This document shows positions 8,963 to 16,701 of a DNA stretch of 64,000 nt, in pieces. The first letter of the stretch is position 1. Each line of letters begins with the position of its first letter. The notes beneath the pieces were generated by a model. The model had not been told where the DNA came from and did no database searches. It saw only the letters and a program-made list of their open reading frames with translations. This DNA is from Nocardioides renjunii (GTDB lineage Bacteria > Actinomycetota > Actinomycetes > Propionibacteriales > Nocardioidaceae): the NCBI RefSeq assembly GCF_034661175.1, contig NZ_CP141058.1, forward strand, positions 1,054,001 through 1,118,000, given 5' to 3'. The translations under genes were made by a program, and so were the position numbers.

Positions 8963-9529
8963 TCAGCGCACGAACGCCCGCGCCACCGTGGCGGCGAGCG
9001 CCTCCCGGCGACGGCGGTGCAGGGACCCGGGGTCGCCGCGGTCGGCGGTGCGGGTGAGGGAGGCCTGCGCCCAGGTGCCGGCCAGCGCGATGAGCATCGA
9101 CCAGAGGTCCTCGACGTCGACGTCGGCCACCAGCACGCCGGCGACCTGGGCCTCGTGCAGGCGGGCCAGCGCGGGACCGTCGTGGTGCGGGGTGGTGAAC
9201 AGGTCACCGCTCGGCCGGCGCTCGAGCCGCGACCAGATCAGCAGCCGGACCAGCGAGGGATCGGCCAGGTAGGCGTCGTAGAGGCGGGTGGCGTAGCCGG
9301 GCAGGTCCTCGACGGTCAGGGGGACCCGGCCCACCGTGGCGGCGACGTGCAGAGCGACGGCGGCGTCGAACAGCGCGTCCTTGTTGCCGACGTGGGCGTA
9401 GAGCTGGGACTTGTTGATCCGGGCGGTCGCGGCGATGCGGTCGACGCGCGCCCCGGCCAGGCCGTGCGCCACGAACTCGGCCGTCGCCGCCTCGAGGATC
9501 CGCTGACGGGTCTGCTCGGCCTTTCCCAC
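8963..9529 (-). CDS. TetR-family regulator, divergent from an alcohol dehydrogenase
   Basis: A 188-residue repressor with an N-terminal helix-turn-helix (TRQRILEAATAEFVAHG ... INKSQLYAHVGNKDALF, residues about 6-50) and a variable helical ligand domain. It starts at GTG 9529, six bases after a TAGACT -10 box, so it is leaderless. It is divergent from the zinc alcohol dehydrogenase at 9599, with a perfect 16-base palindrome between them, and therefore probably represses that gene and itself in response to an aldehyde, alcohol or xenobiotic. The effector is not deducible. Confidence 0.9.
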   Translation of the reverse strand: MGKAEQTRQRILEAATAEFVAHGLAGARVDRIAATARINKSQLYAHVGNKDALFDAAVALHVAATVGRVPLTVEDLPGYATRLYDAYLADPSLVRLLIWSRLERRPSGDLFTTPHHDGPALARLHEAQVAGVLVADVDVEDLWSMLIALAGTWAQASLTRTADRGDPGSLHRRRREALAATVARAFVR

Positions 9530-9535
9530 CGGGGT

Positions 9536-9541
9536 AGTCTA
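9536..9541 (-). promoter_or_regulatory. -10 box of the 8963-9529 TetR gene (leaderless)
   Basis: On the minus strand TAGACT is followed by six bases and then the GTG start codon. The palindromic operator lies directly upstream, over the -35 region. Confidence 0.65.
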
Positions 9542-9550
9542 CCGGGAACC

Positions 9551-9566
9551 AACCAACCGGTTGGTT
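9551..9566. promoter_or_regulatory. TetR operator, perfect 16-base palindrome
   Basis: AACCAACCGGTTGGTT is an exact inverted repeat between the divergent tetR and adh genes. Its position over the tetR -35 region and upstream of adh fits repression of both by the neighbouring TetR protein. Confidence 0.8.
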
Positions 9567-9598
9567 CTGCACTGCTCGTCACCCCACCAGGAGTCACC

Positions 9599-10645
9599 AT
9601 GTCCAAGGTCACCGGCTACCGAGCGACCGACCGCCCCGGCGAGGTGGAGCTCGTCGGCCTCACCCGCCGCGACCTCAGGCCCGACGACGTCGAGGTCCGG
9701 ATCTCGCACTGCGGGGTGTGCCACACCGACCTGCTCGCGCTCAGCGGGTCCGCCGCGGGCCGCGGCGGCACCCCGCTCGTCCCGGGCCACGAGTTCGTCG
9801 GCGAGGTCGTCGCGACCGGCCCCGCGGTCACGTCCTTCGCGGTGGGCGACCCCGTCGCCGTCGGCAACATCGTGGACTCGTGCGGGACCTGCGCGATGTG
9901 CGTCGCGGGCCAGGAGAACATGTGCGTCGAGTTCCCCACGCTGACCTATGGCGGCACCGACCGGGTCGACGGCTCCACCACGCTCGGCGGCTGGTCGTCG
10001 TCGTACGTCGTGCGCGAGGACTTCGTCTACCACCGCCCGCCCGCCCTGGACCCCGCCGCGGTCGCTCCGCTGATGTGCGCGGGCGTCACGGTGTGGGAGC
10101 CGCTGCGCGTGTGGGGTGCCGGACCCGGCACCCGCGTGGGCGTGGTCGGGCTGGGCGGCCTCGGCCACCTCGCGGTGAAGCTGGCGGTCGCGCTCGGCGC
10201 CGAGGTCACGGTGTTCACCCGCACCGCCGACAAGGCCGCCGACGCCCGCGCGCTGGGGGCGCACCGGGTGGTGCTCTCCACGGACGAGCAGGACATGGCG
10301 GCGGCGGGGGAGAGCCTCGACCTGGTCATCGACTGCGTCCCCGGCGCCCACGAGGTCGGCCCCTACCTGCGCACGCTCGCCCTCGACGGGACGCTGGTGG
10401 TGGTGGGCCACCTCGGCGAGGTGCGGGTCGACGCGATGGACCTGCTGCGCGCGCGCCGTCGGCTGGCCTCGTCGGGCAGCGCCGGACGGGCCAGGACGCA
10501 GGAGCTGCTCGACTTCTGCGGCGAGCACGGCGTCACCGCCGACGTCGAGACGGTCCCGTCCGCCCAGGTCGCGACCGCGCTGGAGCGGCTGGGACGCAAC
10601 GACGTCCGCTACCGGTTCACCCTCGACCTGCGCGACCTCGGCTGA
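9599..10645 (+). CDS. zinc-dependent alcohol dehydrogenase (AdhC/YahK type)
   Basis: A 348-residue medium-chain dehydrogenase that should interconvert alcohols and aldehydes with NAD(P)(H). Catalytic-zinc residues are visible in HCGVCHTD (38-41) and PGHEFVGEV; the structural zinc site is the four-cysteine cluster CGTCAMC...MC. The Rossmann motif is GLGGLGHLAVK. Sequence character resembles cinnamyl-alcohol dehydrogenase or YahK-type aldehyde reductases. AGGAG stands six bases before the ATG. The divergent TetR gene and shared palindrome suggest it is inducible. The natural substrate is unknown. Confidence 0.9.
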   Translation: MSKVTGYRATDRPGEVELVGLTRRDLRPDDVEVRISHCGVCHTDLLALSGSAAGRGGTPLVPGHEFVGEVVATGPAVTSFAVGDPVAVGNIVDSCGTCAMCVAGQENMCVEFPTLTYGGTDRVDGSTTLGGWSSSYVVREDFVYHRPPALDPAAVAPLMCAGVTVWEPLRVWGAGPGTRVGVVGLGGLGHLAVKLAVALGAEVTVFTRTADKAADARALGAHRVVLSTDEQDMAAAGESLDLVIDCVPGAHEVGPYLRTLALDGTLVVVGHLGEVRVDAMDLLRARRRLASSGSAGRARTQELLDFCGEHGVTADVETVPSAQVATALERLGRNDVRYRFTLDLRDLG

Positions 10646-10666
10646 CCGGGGAGCCGTACGACGGCG

Positions 10667-11119
10667 TCAGGCGAGCAGCAGCACGACGTGCTGGGCCACG
10701 CAGGCGGGCTTGTCGCGACCCTCGATCTCGACGGTGTGCTCGACGATGAGCTGCTTGCCCTGGGGCAGGTCGCGGACCTCGCCGAAGCGCACGTGGGAGC
10801 GCAACCGGCTGTCGACCGGCACCGGGTGGGGGAAGCGCACCTTCTCCAGGCCGTAGTTGAGCCGCGCGCCCGGCGTCTCGAGGCGGAAGACCTGCGAGGC
10901 GAAGTGGGGGAGCAGGCTCAGGGTGAGGAAGCCGTGGGCGATCGTCGTGCCGAAGGGCCCGGCGCCCGCCTGCGCGACGTCCACGTGGATCCACTGGTGG
11001 TCCAGCGTGGCGTCGGCGAAGGAGTCGATCCTGGCCTGGTCGACCGCGAGCCACTCGCTGGTGCCGATCTCGGACCCGGCGGCTCCGGCGACGTCGTCGA
11101 GGGTGGTGAAGGTGCGCAT
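10667..11119 (-). CDS. MaoC-family (R)-specific enoyl-CoA hydratase-like protein
   Basis: A 150-residue single hot-dog domain. The hydratase 2 motif is visible as DHQWIHVDVAQAGAGPFG with IAHGFLTLSLLP, supplying the catalytic Asp/His pair, so it probably hydrates trans-2-enoyl-CoA or acts in fatty-acid or polyketide-like metabolism. ATG 11119 is chosen over the ATG at 11131 because a TATGTT box ends seven bases upstream and itself overlaps the earlier ATG. It is convergent with the alcohol dehydrogenase and divergent from adenosine deaminase; no partner gene is obvious. Confidence 0.88.
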   Translation of the reverse strand: MRTFTTLDDVAGAAGSEIGTSEWLAVDQARIDSFADATLDHQWIHVDVAQAGAGPFGTTIAHGFLTLSLLPHFASQVFRLETPGARLNYGLEKVRFPHPVPVDSRLRSHVRFGEVRDLPQGKQLIVEHTVEIEGRDKPACVAQHVVLLLA

Positions 11120-11126
11120 GGGGGCG

Positions 11127-11132
11127 AACATA
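11127..11132 (-). promoter_or_regulatory. -10 box of the MaoC gene (leaderless)
   Basis: Minus-strand TATGTT ends seven bases before ATG 11119. Confidence 0.6.
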
Positions 11133-11154
11133 GTCCGCCTGCTTGGATGTGCCG

Positions 11155-12234
11155 GTGACCACTCCCACCCGTGACCAGGTGCACCGGGCCCCCAAGGTGC
11201 TGCTCCACGACCACCTCGACGGCGGGCTCCGTCCGCAGACGATCGTCGAGCTCGCCGCCGAGATCGGTCACGAGCTGCCTGCCGACGACGCCGCGTCGCT
11301 CGGGCAGTGGTTCGCCGACTCCGCCGACTCCGGCTCGCTGGTGCGCTACCTCGAGACGTTCGACCACACGGTGGCGGTCATGCAGAACGGCCCGGCGATC
11401 GCCCGCGTCGCGCGCGAGTGCGTCGAGGACCTGGCCGCCGACGGCGTCGTCTACGCCGAGGTGCGCTACGCCCCCGAGCAGCACGTGAGCGGCGGGATGA
11501 CGCTCGACGAGGTGGTCGCCGCCGTGCAGGAGGGCTTCGACGCGGGGGCGGCCGCGAGCGGCGGCAGGATCGTCGTACGCCAGCTGCTCACCGCGATGCG
11601 GCACCAGGCCCGGTCGATGGAGATCGCTGAGCTCGCGATCGCCTGGCGCGACCGCGGGGTGGCAGGCTTCGACATCGCTGGCGCCGAGGCCGGCTTCCCG
11701 CCCACCCGGCACCTCGACGCGTTCGAGTACCTCCAGCGCGAGAACGCGCACTTCACCATCCACGCCGGCGAGGCGTTCGGCCTGCCCTCGATCTGGGAGG
11801 CCCTTCAGTGGTGCGGCGCCGACCGGCTCGGCCACGGCGTGCGGATCATCGACGACATCACGGTCGCCGAGGACGGCTCGGTCGAGCTCGGCCGGCTCGC
11901 GGCCTACGTCCGCGACAAGCGCATCCCCCTGGAGATGTGCCCGAGCTCCAACATCCAGACGGGTGCGGCGGAGTCCTTCGCCGAGCACCCCATCGGCCTG
12001 CTGACCGACCTGCGGTTCCGGGTCACCGTCAACACCGACAACCGGCTGATGAGCGGCACGTCGATGACGCAGGAGATGTTCGGGCTGGTCGAGGCGTTCG
12101 GCCACACGCTCGAGGACCTGCGCTGGTTCACCATCAACGCCATGAAGTCGGCGTTCCTGCCCTTCGACGAGCGGCTCGCGATCATCGACCGCGTCGTCAA
12201 GCCGGGCTACGCCGACCTCATGGCCGAGGCCTGA
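11155..12234 (+). CDS. add: adenosine deaminase
   Basis: Converts adenosine and deoxyadenosine to inosine nucleosides, feeding the purine nucleoside phosphorylase at 30907-31719. The 359-residue TIM barrel has zinc residues HDH (18-20) in [18 protein letters not shown], and the active-site Asp pair in [12 protein letters not shown]. Several in-frame starts exist (TTG 11143, GTG 11149, GTG 11155); GTG 11155 gives the family-like N-terminus, but no start is decisive. It is convergent with the uridine-kinase-like gene with no base between the stop codons. Confidence 0.95.
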   Translation: MTTPTRDQVHRAPKVLLHDHLDGGLRPQTIVELAAEIGHELPADDAASLGQWFADSADSGSLVRYLETFDHTVAVMQNGPAIARVARECVEDLAADGVVYAEVRYAPEQHVSGGMTLDEVVAAVQEGFDAGAAASGGRIVVRQLLTAMRHQARSMEIAELAIAWRDRGVAGFDIAGAEAGFPPTRHLDAFEYLQRENAHFTIHAGEAFGLPSIWEALQWCGADRLGHGVRIIDDITVAEDGSVELGRLAAYVRDKRIPLEMCPSSNIQTGAAESFAEHPIGLLTDLRFRVTVNTDNRLMSGTSMTQEMFGLVEAFGHTLEDLRWFTINAMKSAFLPFDERLAIIDRVVKPGYADLMAEA

Positions 12235-12825
12235 TCAGCTGCTGAGCTCGGCGTACGCCCGGTCACCGGTCGCCCGGCGACACCCCTGCTCGACCGCGTG
12301 CGCGACCACGCGCTGCTGGTCGCGCATCAGCGCGAGCCCGCGGCGCAGGAGGACCAGCGGCGGCTTGCGGTGCTCGCGCAGGTCGCGGGTGAGCCGGCGC
12401 CAGAACGTCATGAGCGGGTGCTGGGTGATGCAGTAGGCCGCGGCGAGCATGCCCTCCTCGCGGCAGGCGGCCACGACGTCCGGCGCGAAGATCCCCTCCG
12501 CCACGAAGCGGGTGCTGCCCCCGAGCTCCACGGTGCGGGACCCGCACCGCCCGTTCTGCGCGATCTCGTAGACGGGCACCTCGCTGCGCCCGGTGCCGCA
12601 CAGCTCGCGCAGCGCCGCCATCGCGTCCTCGCGGTGCCAGGAGTCGGGGTGGTCCCAGTCGACGAGGCCCTCGTTGGCGCCGTGGGTGATGCGCGGGAGG
12701 GTCGGGTCGTCGCCGTCCTTGTAGAAGTCGTCGAGGCGCAGGACGGGGAGTCCGAGCCGCTCGGCGAGCCGCGACTTGCCGGCTCCGCTCGGGCCGGCCA
12801 GGACGACCACCTGGGCTGTGTGCAT
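12235..12825 (-). CDS. uridine kinase-like P-loop protein
   Basis: A 196-residue P-loop kinase-like protein with Walker A GPSGAGKS near residues 11-18, LRLDDFYKDGDDPTLP typical of uridine/cytidine kinases, and VDWDHPDSW. It probably phosphorylates a nucleoside (uridine is the best guess), opposing the catabolic enzymes around it. ATG 12825 is preferred; an upstream in-frame GTG at 12855 would add ten residues. It is divergent from the second solute-binding/VWA gene and convergent with add. Assignment beyond the kinase superfamily is by motif only. Confidence 0.85.
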   Translation of the reverse strand: MHTAQVVVLAGPSGAGKSRLAERLGLPVLRLDDFYKDGDDPTLPRITHGANEGLVDWDHPDSWHREDAMAALRELCGTGRSEVPVYEIAQNGRCGSRTVELGGSTRFVAEGIFAPDVVAACREEGMLAAAYCITQHPLMTFWRRLTRDLREHRKPPLVLLRRGLALMRDQQRVVAHAVEQGCRRATGDRAYAELSS

Positions 12826-12920
12826 GGTTACAGACTCATTTCCTCGTTCGGCCACGGACGTCCGGACTGGAGATTAGTCTCGCCCAGACCCCCGATTGAC
12901 ACCTCTGTGGGAGGACCTCC

Positions 12921-14588
12921 ATGAGTCTCGACGACTCGACCGCGACCGATACCGCGGACATCTCCGGCGGCGCTGCCCGGCGCCCCCGCAACACCTGGGT
13001 GCTGGCTGGGCTGGCGCTGCTCCTCGTCGTCGCCCTCGTCGGCTTCTTCGCCACCCGCGGTGACAGCAGCGAGCCCGGCGCGGCCGACTGCGTCTCCGAG
13101 GTGGTCACCCTCACCACGGCCCCCGTGATGGAGGACCTGGTCAGGAAGGCGGTCAAGGACGTCAACGCCGACGAGCCCTGCATCGACATCCAGGTCACGG
13201 CCGGGTCCGTGAAGGACGTCGTCGCGGTCCTCAGCGACCCGGAGGCCCAGCTGCCCGAGATCTGGATCCCCGACAGCCCCACCTGGAAGGGCCAGCTCAC
13301 CGCGGCCGGCTGGACCGGCACCCCGGTCGCCGACGTCCTCGCCCAGACGCCCGTCGGGCTCATCGGTGGTCCGTCCTCCGAGGCCCCCGCCTCGTGGTCG
13401 CAGGTCCTCGACGGTGGCAGCCTTTCGATGGCCGACCCGAGCGCCGAGGGCGCCTCCGCGCTCGCGCTCCTGGCGCCCTACGCCGAGATGAAGAAGACCG
13501 GCCAGACGCCCGCCTCGATCGAGGCCAAGACCGTGCCCGTCGCCCAGACCTACGGCGAGCGCGCCGTCGCCGGCAGCGCCAACGAGACCGACCTGTCCAC
13601 CATCTCGGCCTCGAGCACCCAGCTCGTGCCGGCCACCGAGCAGGCCTACCTGTCGGCCCGCCGCAGCAACGACCAGCTCACGCTGGTGGCTCCGCGCACC
13701 GGTGTGCCGATGCTGCAGTACCCGCTGATCGACGTGAACCGCGGCACCAAGGACATCCTCGCCTCGGGCGGCGACCTCTCCGCCCGCGTCGGCCGCGCGC
13801 TGACCCGCTGGTTCACCTCGAGCGCCGGCGTCGAGGCGATCGCCGCCGCCGAGCTCCGCGGCCCCGACGGCACCCCGCTGCCCAACGAGATCGGCCTCGG
13901 CAACGCCCAGGTCCTCGACACGGTGCCGCAGAAGACCACCGACGACGCGCTGCGCCAGTGGCGCGTGCTCTCGGTCCCCTCGAGCATCCTCGCCGTGGTC
14001 GACCTGTCCGGCTCCATGAAGATGGCGATCGGCGACACGACGCGCATCCAGCTCGCGGTCCAGGCCTCGCAGGTGGCGCTCGACGCGTTCCCGGCTCAGG
14101 CGCGGATCGGCATCTGGGGCTTCTCCAAGAACCGCGGCGAGGACGGTGCGTCCTTCGCCGAGTACGCCGCCCTGGACCGGCTCGACGCCGACGCCGGCGA
14201 GGCCGGCACCCACGGCGAGCTGGTCCGCAAGGAGGCGGACGCCCTGGTCGCCCGGGTGAAGGGCGCCACCGGCCTGATGGACACCACCCTCGCGGCCTAC
14301 AAGCACGCGCAGGAGAAGTGGGACCCGGCGTGGTTCAACTCCGTGGTGATCTTCACCGACGGCGCGAGCGACGACTCCAGCTCGCTGTCGCTCGACTCGC
14401 TGGTCAACCAGCTCAAGTCGATCCGCGACCCCGCGAAGCCGGTAAAGGTGATCATCATCGGCATCTCGCAGGACGCCGACACCGGCGAGCTCGACCAGAT
14501 CGCCGCGGCGACGGGCGGCCAGAACTACCTGGTCAACAACCCCAACGAGATCCTCGGCGTGCTGGCCCAGGCCCTGCTCAACCGCTGA
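12921..14588 (+). CDS. membrane-anchored solute-binding/VWA fusion protein (paralog 2)
   Basis: A 555-residue homolog of the protein at 7352-8944, with the same order: cytoplasmic tail, membrane anchor at about 25-43, periplasmic-binding-like domain with Cys57 and Cys87, then a C-terminal VWA. The MIDAS is intact: DLSGSM from residue 361, Thr in ATGLMDT and Asp in IFTDGASDD. Shared blocks include LPEIWIPD and VPSSILAVVD. GGGAGG lies six bases before the ATG. It is followed by a bidirectional terminator, so it is monocistronic. Duplication within a few kilobases, with clear divergence, suggests two related receptors or adhesins with different ligands; the function is not known to me. Confidence 0.87.
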   Translation: MSLDDSTATDTADISGGAARRPRNTWVLAGLALLLVVALVGFFATRGDSSEPGAADCVSEVVTLTTAPVMEDLVRKAVKDVNADEPCIDIQVTAGSVKDVVAVLSDPEAQLPEIWIPDSPTWKGQLTAAGWTGTPVADVLAQTPVGLIGGPSSEAPASWSQVLDGGSLSMADPSAEGASALALLAPYAEMKKTGQTPASIEAKTVPVAQTYGERAVAGSANETDLSTISASSTQLVPATEQAYLSARRSNDQLTLVAPRTGVPMLQYPLIDVNRGTKDILASGGDLSARVGRALTRWFTSSAGVEAIAAAELRGPDGTPLPNEIGLGNAQVLDTVPQKTTDDALRQWRVLSVPSSILAVVDLSGSMKMAIGDTTRIQLAVQASQVALDAFPAQARIGIWGFSKNRGEDGASFAEYAALDRLDADAGEAGTHGELVRKEADALVARVKGATGLMDTTLAAYKHAQEKWDPAWFNSVVIFTDGASDDSSSLSLDSLVNQLKSIRDPAKPVKVIIIGISQDADTGELDQIAAATGGQNYLVNNPNEILGVLAQALLNR

Positions 14589-14596
14589 TCCGACCC

Positions 14597-14639
14597 GCAC
14601 GCTGGTCCACCGGGCGCACCGCCCGGAGGATCAGCGTGC
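14597..14639. terminator. bidirectional terminator between convergent genes
   Basis: Outer arms GCACGCTG and CAGCGTGC enclose an inner perfect stem CCGGGCG-CAC-CGCCCGG, with most of the intervening bases also pairing. It lies between the VWA paralog 2 stop and the convergent gene, and its right arm includes that gene's last codons. Confidence 0.75.
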
Positions 14640-15293
14640 GAGGCGTTCGCGCAGGACCCCGACGCCCGGTCCGCGCAGGTCGTCCAGCGCCGCCGGGCGG
14701 CCGGTGACCGCCATCGCGAGAGCCTCCACGGCGCCCTCCACCACGGCCCCGGAGCCGCGGGCCCAGTCCGCGTCGGTGGCTCGCAGCGCGAGGCCGTCGG
14801 TCCACCCCGGGCGCGTCAGGGCGGGTGCCGCCGTCCCGGACGCGAGGTGGTCGAGCAGCAGCAGCCAGTCCTCCCGCGGCACGTCGGCCGGCAGGCCGAG
14901 CGGCCGGGCGATGTCGCGCAGGTGGATGCAGGTGTCGGCGAAGGGCCCCATCGGGCCGACCCGCGGCGGGTCCACCCGGTCGGCCGCGCGCTCGCGCAGC
15001 AGGGACACCAGCTCGGTCGGCTCGCGGCGGGCGAGGGACCGGGTGACGTGGTCGACGGTCGCCGCCGTGTCGCCCCGGTGGCGCAGCGAGGCGAGCAGGA
15101 ACCGACCGAAGCCGACGACCATCGGCTGCACGAGGTGGGCGGCCAGGTGCCGCACCGTCCAGCCCTCGCACAGGGTCGGCGCCTGCCACTGATCCGGCGT
15201 CAGCGACGCGAGGAGGTCCGCTGCCGCGCGCCGGTTGCGCGTCGTCCGGGCGAAGACGTCGTCGGCGTCCATCGGCACCTGCACCCAGGTCAC
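14631..15293 (-). CDS. maleylpyruvate isomerase-family mycothiol-dependent (DinB-like) protein
   Basis: A 220-residue MDMPI/DinB four-helix protein. The metal-binding motif is seen in TLCEGWTVRHLAAHL and IHLRDIARPLGL. Members use mycothiol, the actinobacterial thiol, for isomerisation or thiol transfer; the substrate here is unknown. GTG 15293 overlaps the marR stop as GTGA and is taken as the coupled start, although ATG 15272 would give a shorter N-terminus. Operon with the upstream MarR regulator suggests a stress- or xenobiotic-responsive detoxification role. Confidence 0.82.
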   Translation of the reverse strand: MTWVQVPMDADDVFARTTRNRRAAADLLASLTPDQWQAPTLCEGWTVRHLAAHLVQPMVVGFGRFLLASLRHRGDTAATVDHVTRSLARREPTELVSLLRERAADRVDPPRVGPMGPFADTCIHLRDIARPLGLPADVPREDWLLLLDHLASGTAAPALTRPGWTDGLALRATDADWARGSGAVVEGAVEALAMAVTGRPAALDDLRGPGVGVLRERLAR

Positions 15294-15736
15294 TGCGCCC
15301 ACCGGGCGCGGACCGCGGCCTCGACGCTGCGCAGCACCTCGGTCGCAGCGGCGATCTCCTGCACCGAGCACTCCGGGGCCAGCCGGGCGAGGTCCGCGAG
15401 CTCGCGGTCGTGCACCCGGCCGAAGAGGCGACGACCCTCGGCGGTCGGTGCCACGAGGACGGACCGGCGATGGTCGGGGTTGGGCGCGGTCGCCACGTGC
15501 CCGAGCCGCACGAGCTCGTCGACCTGGCGCTGGACGTTCTGCCGGGCGAGCGACAACCGCGTGGCGACGCGCGGGACGGTGGCCGCTCCGTCGACGACCA
15601 GCACCTCCATGACGGCGCGGGACCCCACGGTCCACCCCGTCCCGCGGAGACCCTCGTCCACGACGCGGGCGGAGCCGAGCACGATCGGGCGGACCAGGCG
15701 GAGCAGGTCGTAGAGGACTTCACCGCGGGACGACAT
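15290..15736 (-). CDS. MarR-family regulator
   Basis: A 148-residue winged-helix repressor; the recognition region reads VPRVATRLSLARQNVQRQVDEL and the wing ATAPNPDHRRSVLVAPT, both typical of MarR. It is the first gene of a two-gene unit with the mycothiol-dependent enzyme (GTGA overlap). A near-perfect palindrome covers the bases just upstream of and including its start codon, suggesting autorepression. Confidence 0.9.
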   Translation of the reverse strand: MSSRGEVLYDLLRLVRPIVLGSARVVDEGLRGTGWTVGSRAVMEVLVVDGAATVPRVATRLSLARQNVQRQVDELVRLGHVATAPNPDHRRSVLVAPTAEGRRLFGRVHDRELADLARLAPECSVQEIAAATEVLRSVEAAVRARWAQ

Positions 15737-15753
15737 GACACCAATGATGTCAT
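15735..15753. promoter_or_regulatory. MarR operator overlapping the marR start
   Basis: ATGACACCA-A-TGATGTCAT is a 19-base inverted repeat with 8 of 9 arm positions matched. It overlaps the marR start codon and the region where a leaderless -10 would lie, an arrangement suited to autorepression. Confidence 0.65.
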
Positions 15754-15796
15754 TTCGGGTCAGGAGCGGCAACAGGGACGGCAAGGGGTACGGCAA

Positions 15797-15824
15797 CGGC
15801 CCCCGGAGGTCCTCGGGGGCCGTC
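15797..15824 (-). terminator. terminator after the short ALDH gene
   Basis: Perfect 10-base arms ACGGCCCCCG and CGGGGGCCGT with an 8-base loop lie 16 bases after the ALDH-like stop and before marR. There is no T run, as is common in high-G+C actinobacteria. Confidence 0.75.
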
Positions 15825-15840
15825 GTGGTCGATCGGTGGC

Positions 15841-16701
15841 TCAGACGCCGATCGGGTGCCAGACCGTCTTGGTCTCGAGGAAGCGCGTCATCCGGTCGAG
15901 ATCGGGCTCGGCCAGCCAGTCCGTGTCCGGTGCGGGACGGCGTACGCGCTTGAGGTTGTCGGCGGCCGCCACCTCGAGCCCGGTCGCGAGCGCGGGGTCG
16001 GTGACGCCGGTGAGGTCGATGCCGTTGACGTCCATGTGCGAGGCCAGCCACGGCGCGATCTCGGCCTGCGAGCCGGTGAGGACGTTGACCACGCCACCGG
16101 GCAGGTCGCTGGTCGCCATGACCTCGCCGAGGGTGATCGCGGTCAGCGGGTGCTGCTCGCTGGCGATCACCACCACGGTGTTGCCGGTAACGATGAGCGG
16201 CGCCACGACGCTGACCAGGCCGAGGAGCGGGCCTCGGGGTGCGACGACGGCGATCACGCCGCTCGGCTCGGGCGTGGACAGGTTGAAGTAGGGCCCCGCC
16301 ACGGGGTTGGCGTTGCCGACGACCTGGGTGATCTTGTCGGCCCAGCCGGCGTACCAGACCAGGCGGTCGATGGCGGCGTCGACGTAGGCGCGGGCCCGGG
16401 AGGAGGAGACCCCCTCGGCCGCGCGCAGCTCGGCCTCGAACTGCTCGCGGCGGCCCTCGAGGACCTCGGCGACGCGGTAGACGACCTGGGCACGGTTGTA
16501 GGCGGTGCGGCCCGACCACCCGCCGAAGGCGGAGCGGGCGGCGACCACGGCGTCGCGGGCGTCCTTGCGGGAGGCGAGCGCGGCGTTGGCGAGCAGGCGG
16601 CCCTTGGCGTCGTTGACGACGTAGGAGCGGCCCGACTCCGAGCGGGGGAACTGCCCGCCGATGTAGAGCTTGTAGGTCTTGCGCACGTCGATGCGGCTCA
16701 T
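15841..16701 (-). CDS. short aldehyde dehydrogenase-like protein lacking the catalytic half
   Basis: This 286-residue protein matches only the N-terminal NAD-binding portion of the ALDH superfamily: YKLYIGGQFPRSESG, the WYAGWADK block shared with the neighbouring ALDH, PRGPLLGLVSVVAPLIVTGN and GGVVNVLTG are present. After about residue 230 it diverges and ends; there is no LELGG glutamate motif and no catalytic cysteine. ATG 16701 shares one base with the upstream ALDH stop, so it is co-translated with it. Similar ALDH pairs beside deoC occur in Streptomyces, as I recall, so this is probably a conserved partner or regulatory subunit, not recent decay. It is unlikely to oxidise aldehydes alone. 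Confidence 0.85.
   Translation of the reverse strand: MSRIDVRKTYKLYIGGQFPRSESGRSYVVNDAKGRLLANAALASRKDARDAVVAARSAFGGWSGRTAYNRAQVVYRVAEVLEGRREQFEAELRAAEGVSSSRARAYVDAAIDRLVWYAGWADKITQVVGNANPVAGPYFNLSTPEPSGVIAVVAPRGPLLGLVSVVAPLIVTGNTVVVIASEQHPLTAITLGEVMATSDLPGGVVNVLTGSQAEIAPWLASHMDVNGIDLTGVTDPALATGLEVAAADNLKRVRRPAPDTDWLAEPDLDRMTRFLETKTVWHPIGV

Noticed and set aside
9551..9566. AACCAACCGGTTGGTT palindrome as a terminator
   Set aside because: It lies between divergent starts, not after a gene, and overlaps the -35 region of tetR, so an operator is the better reading.
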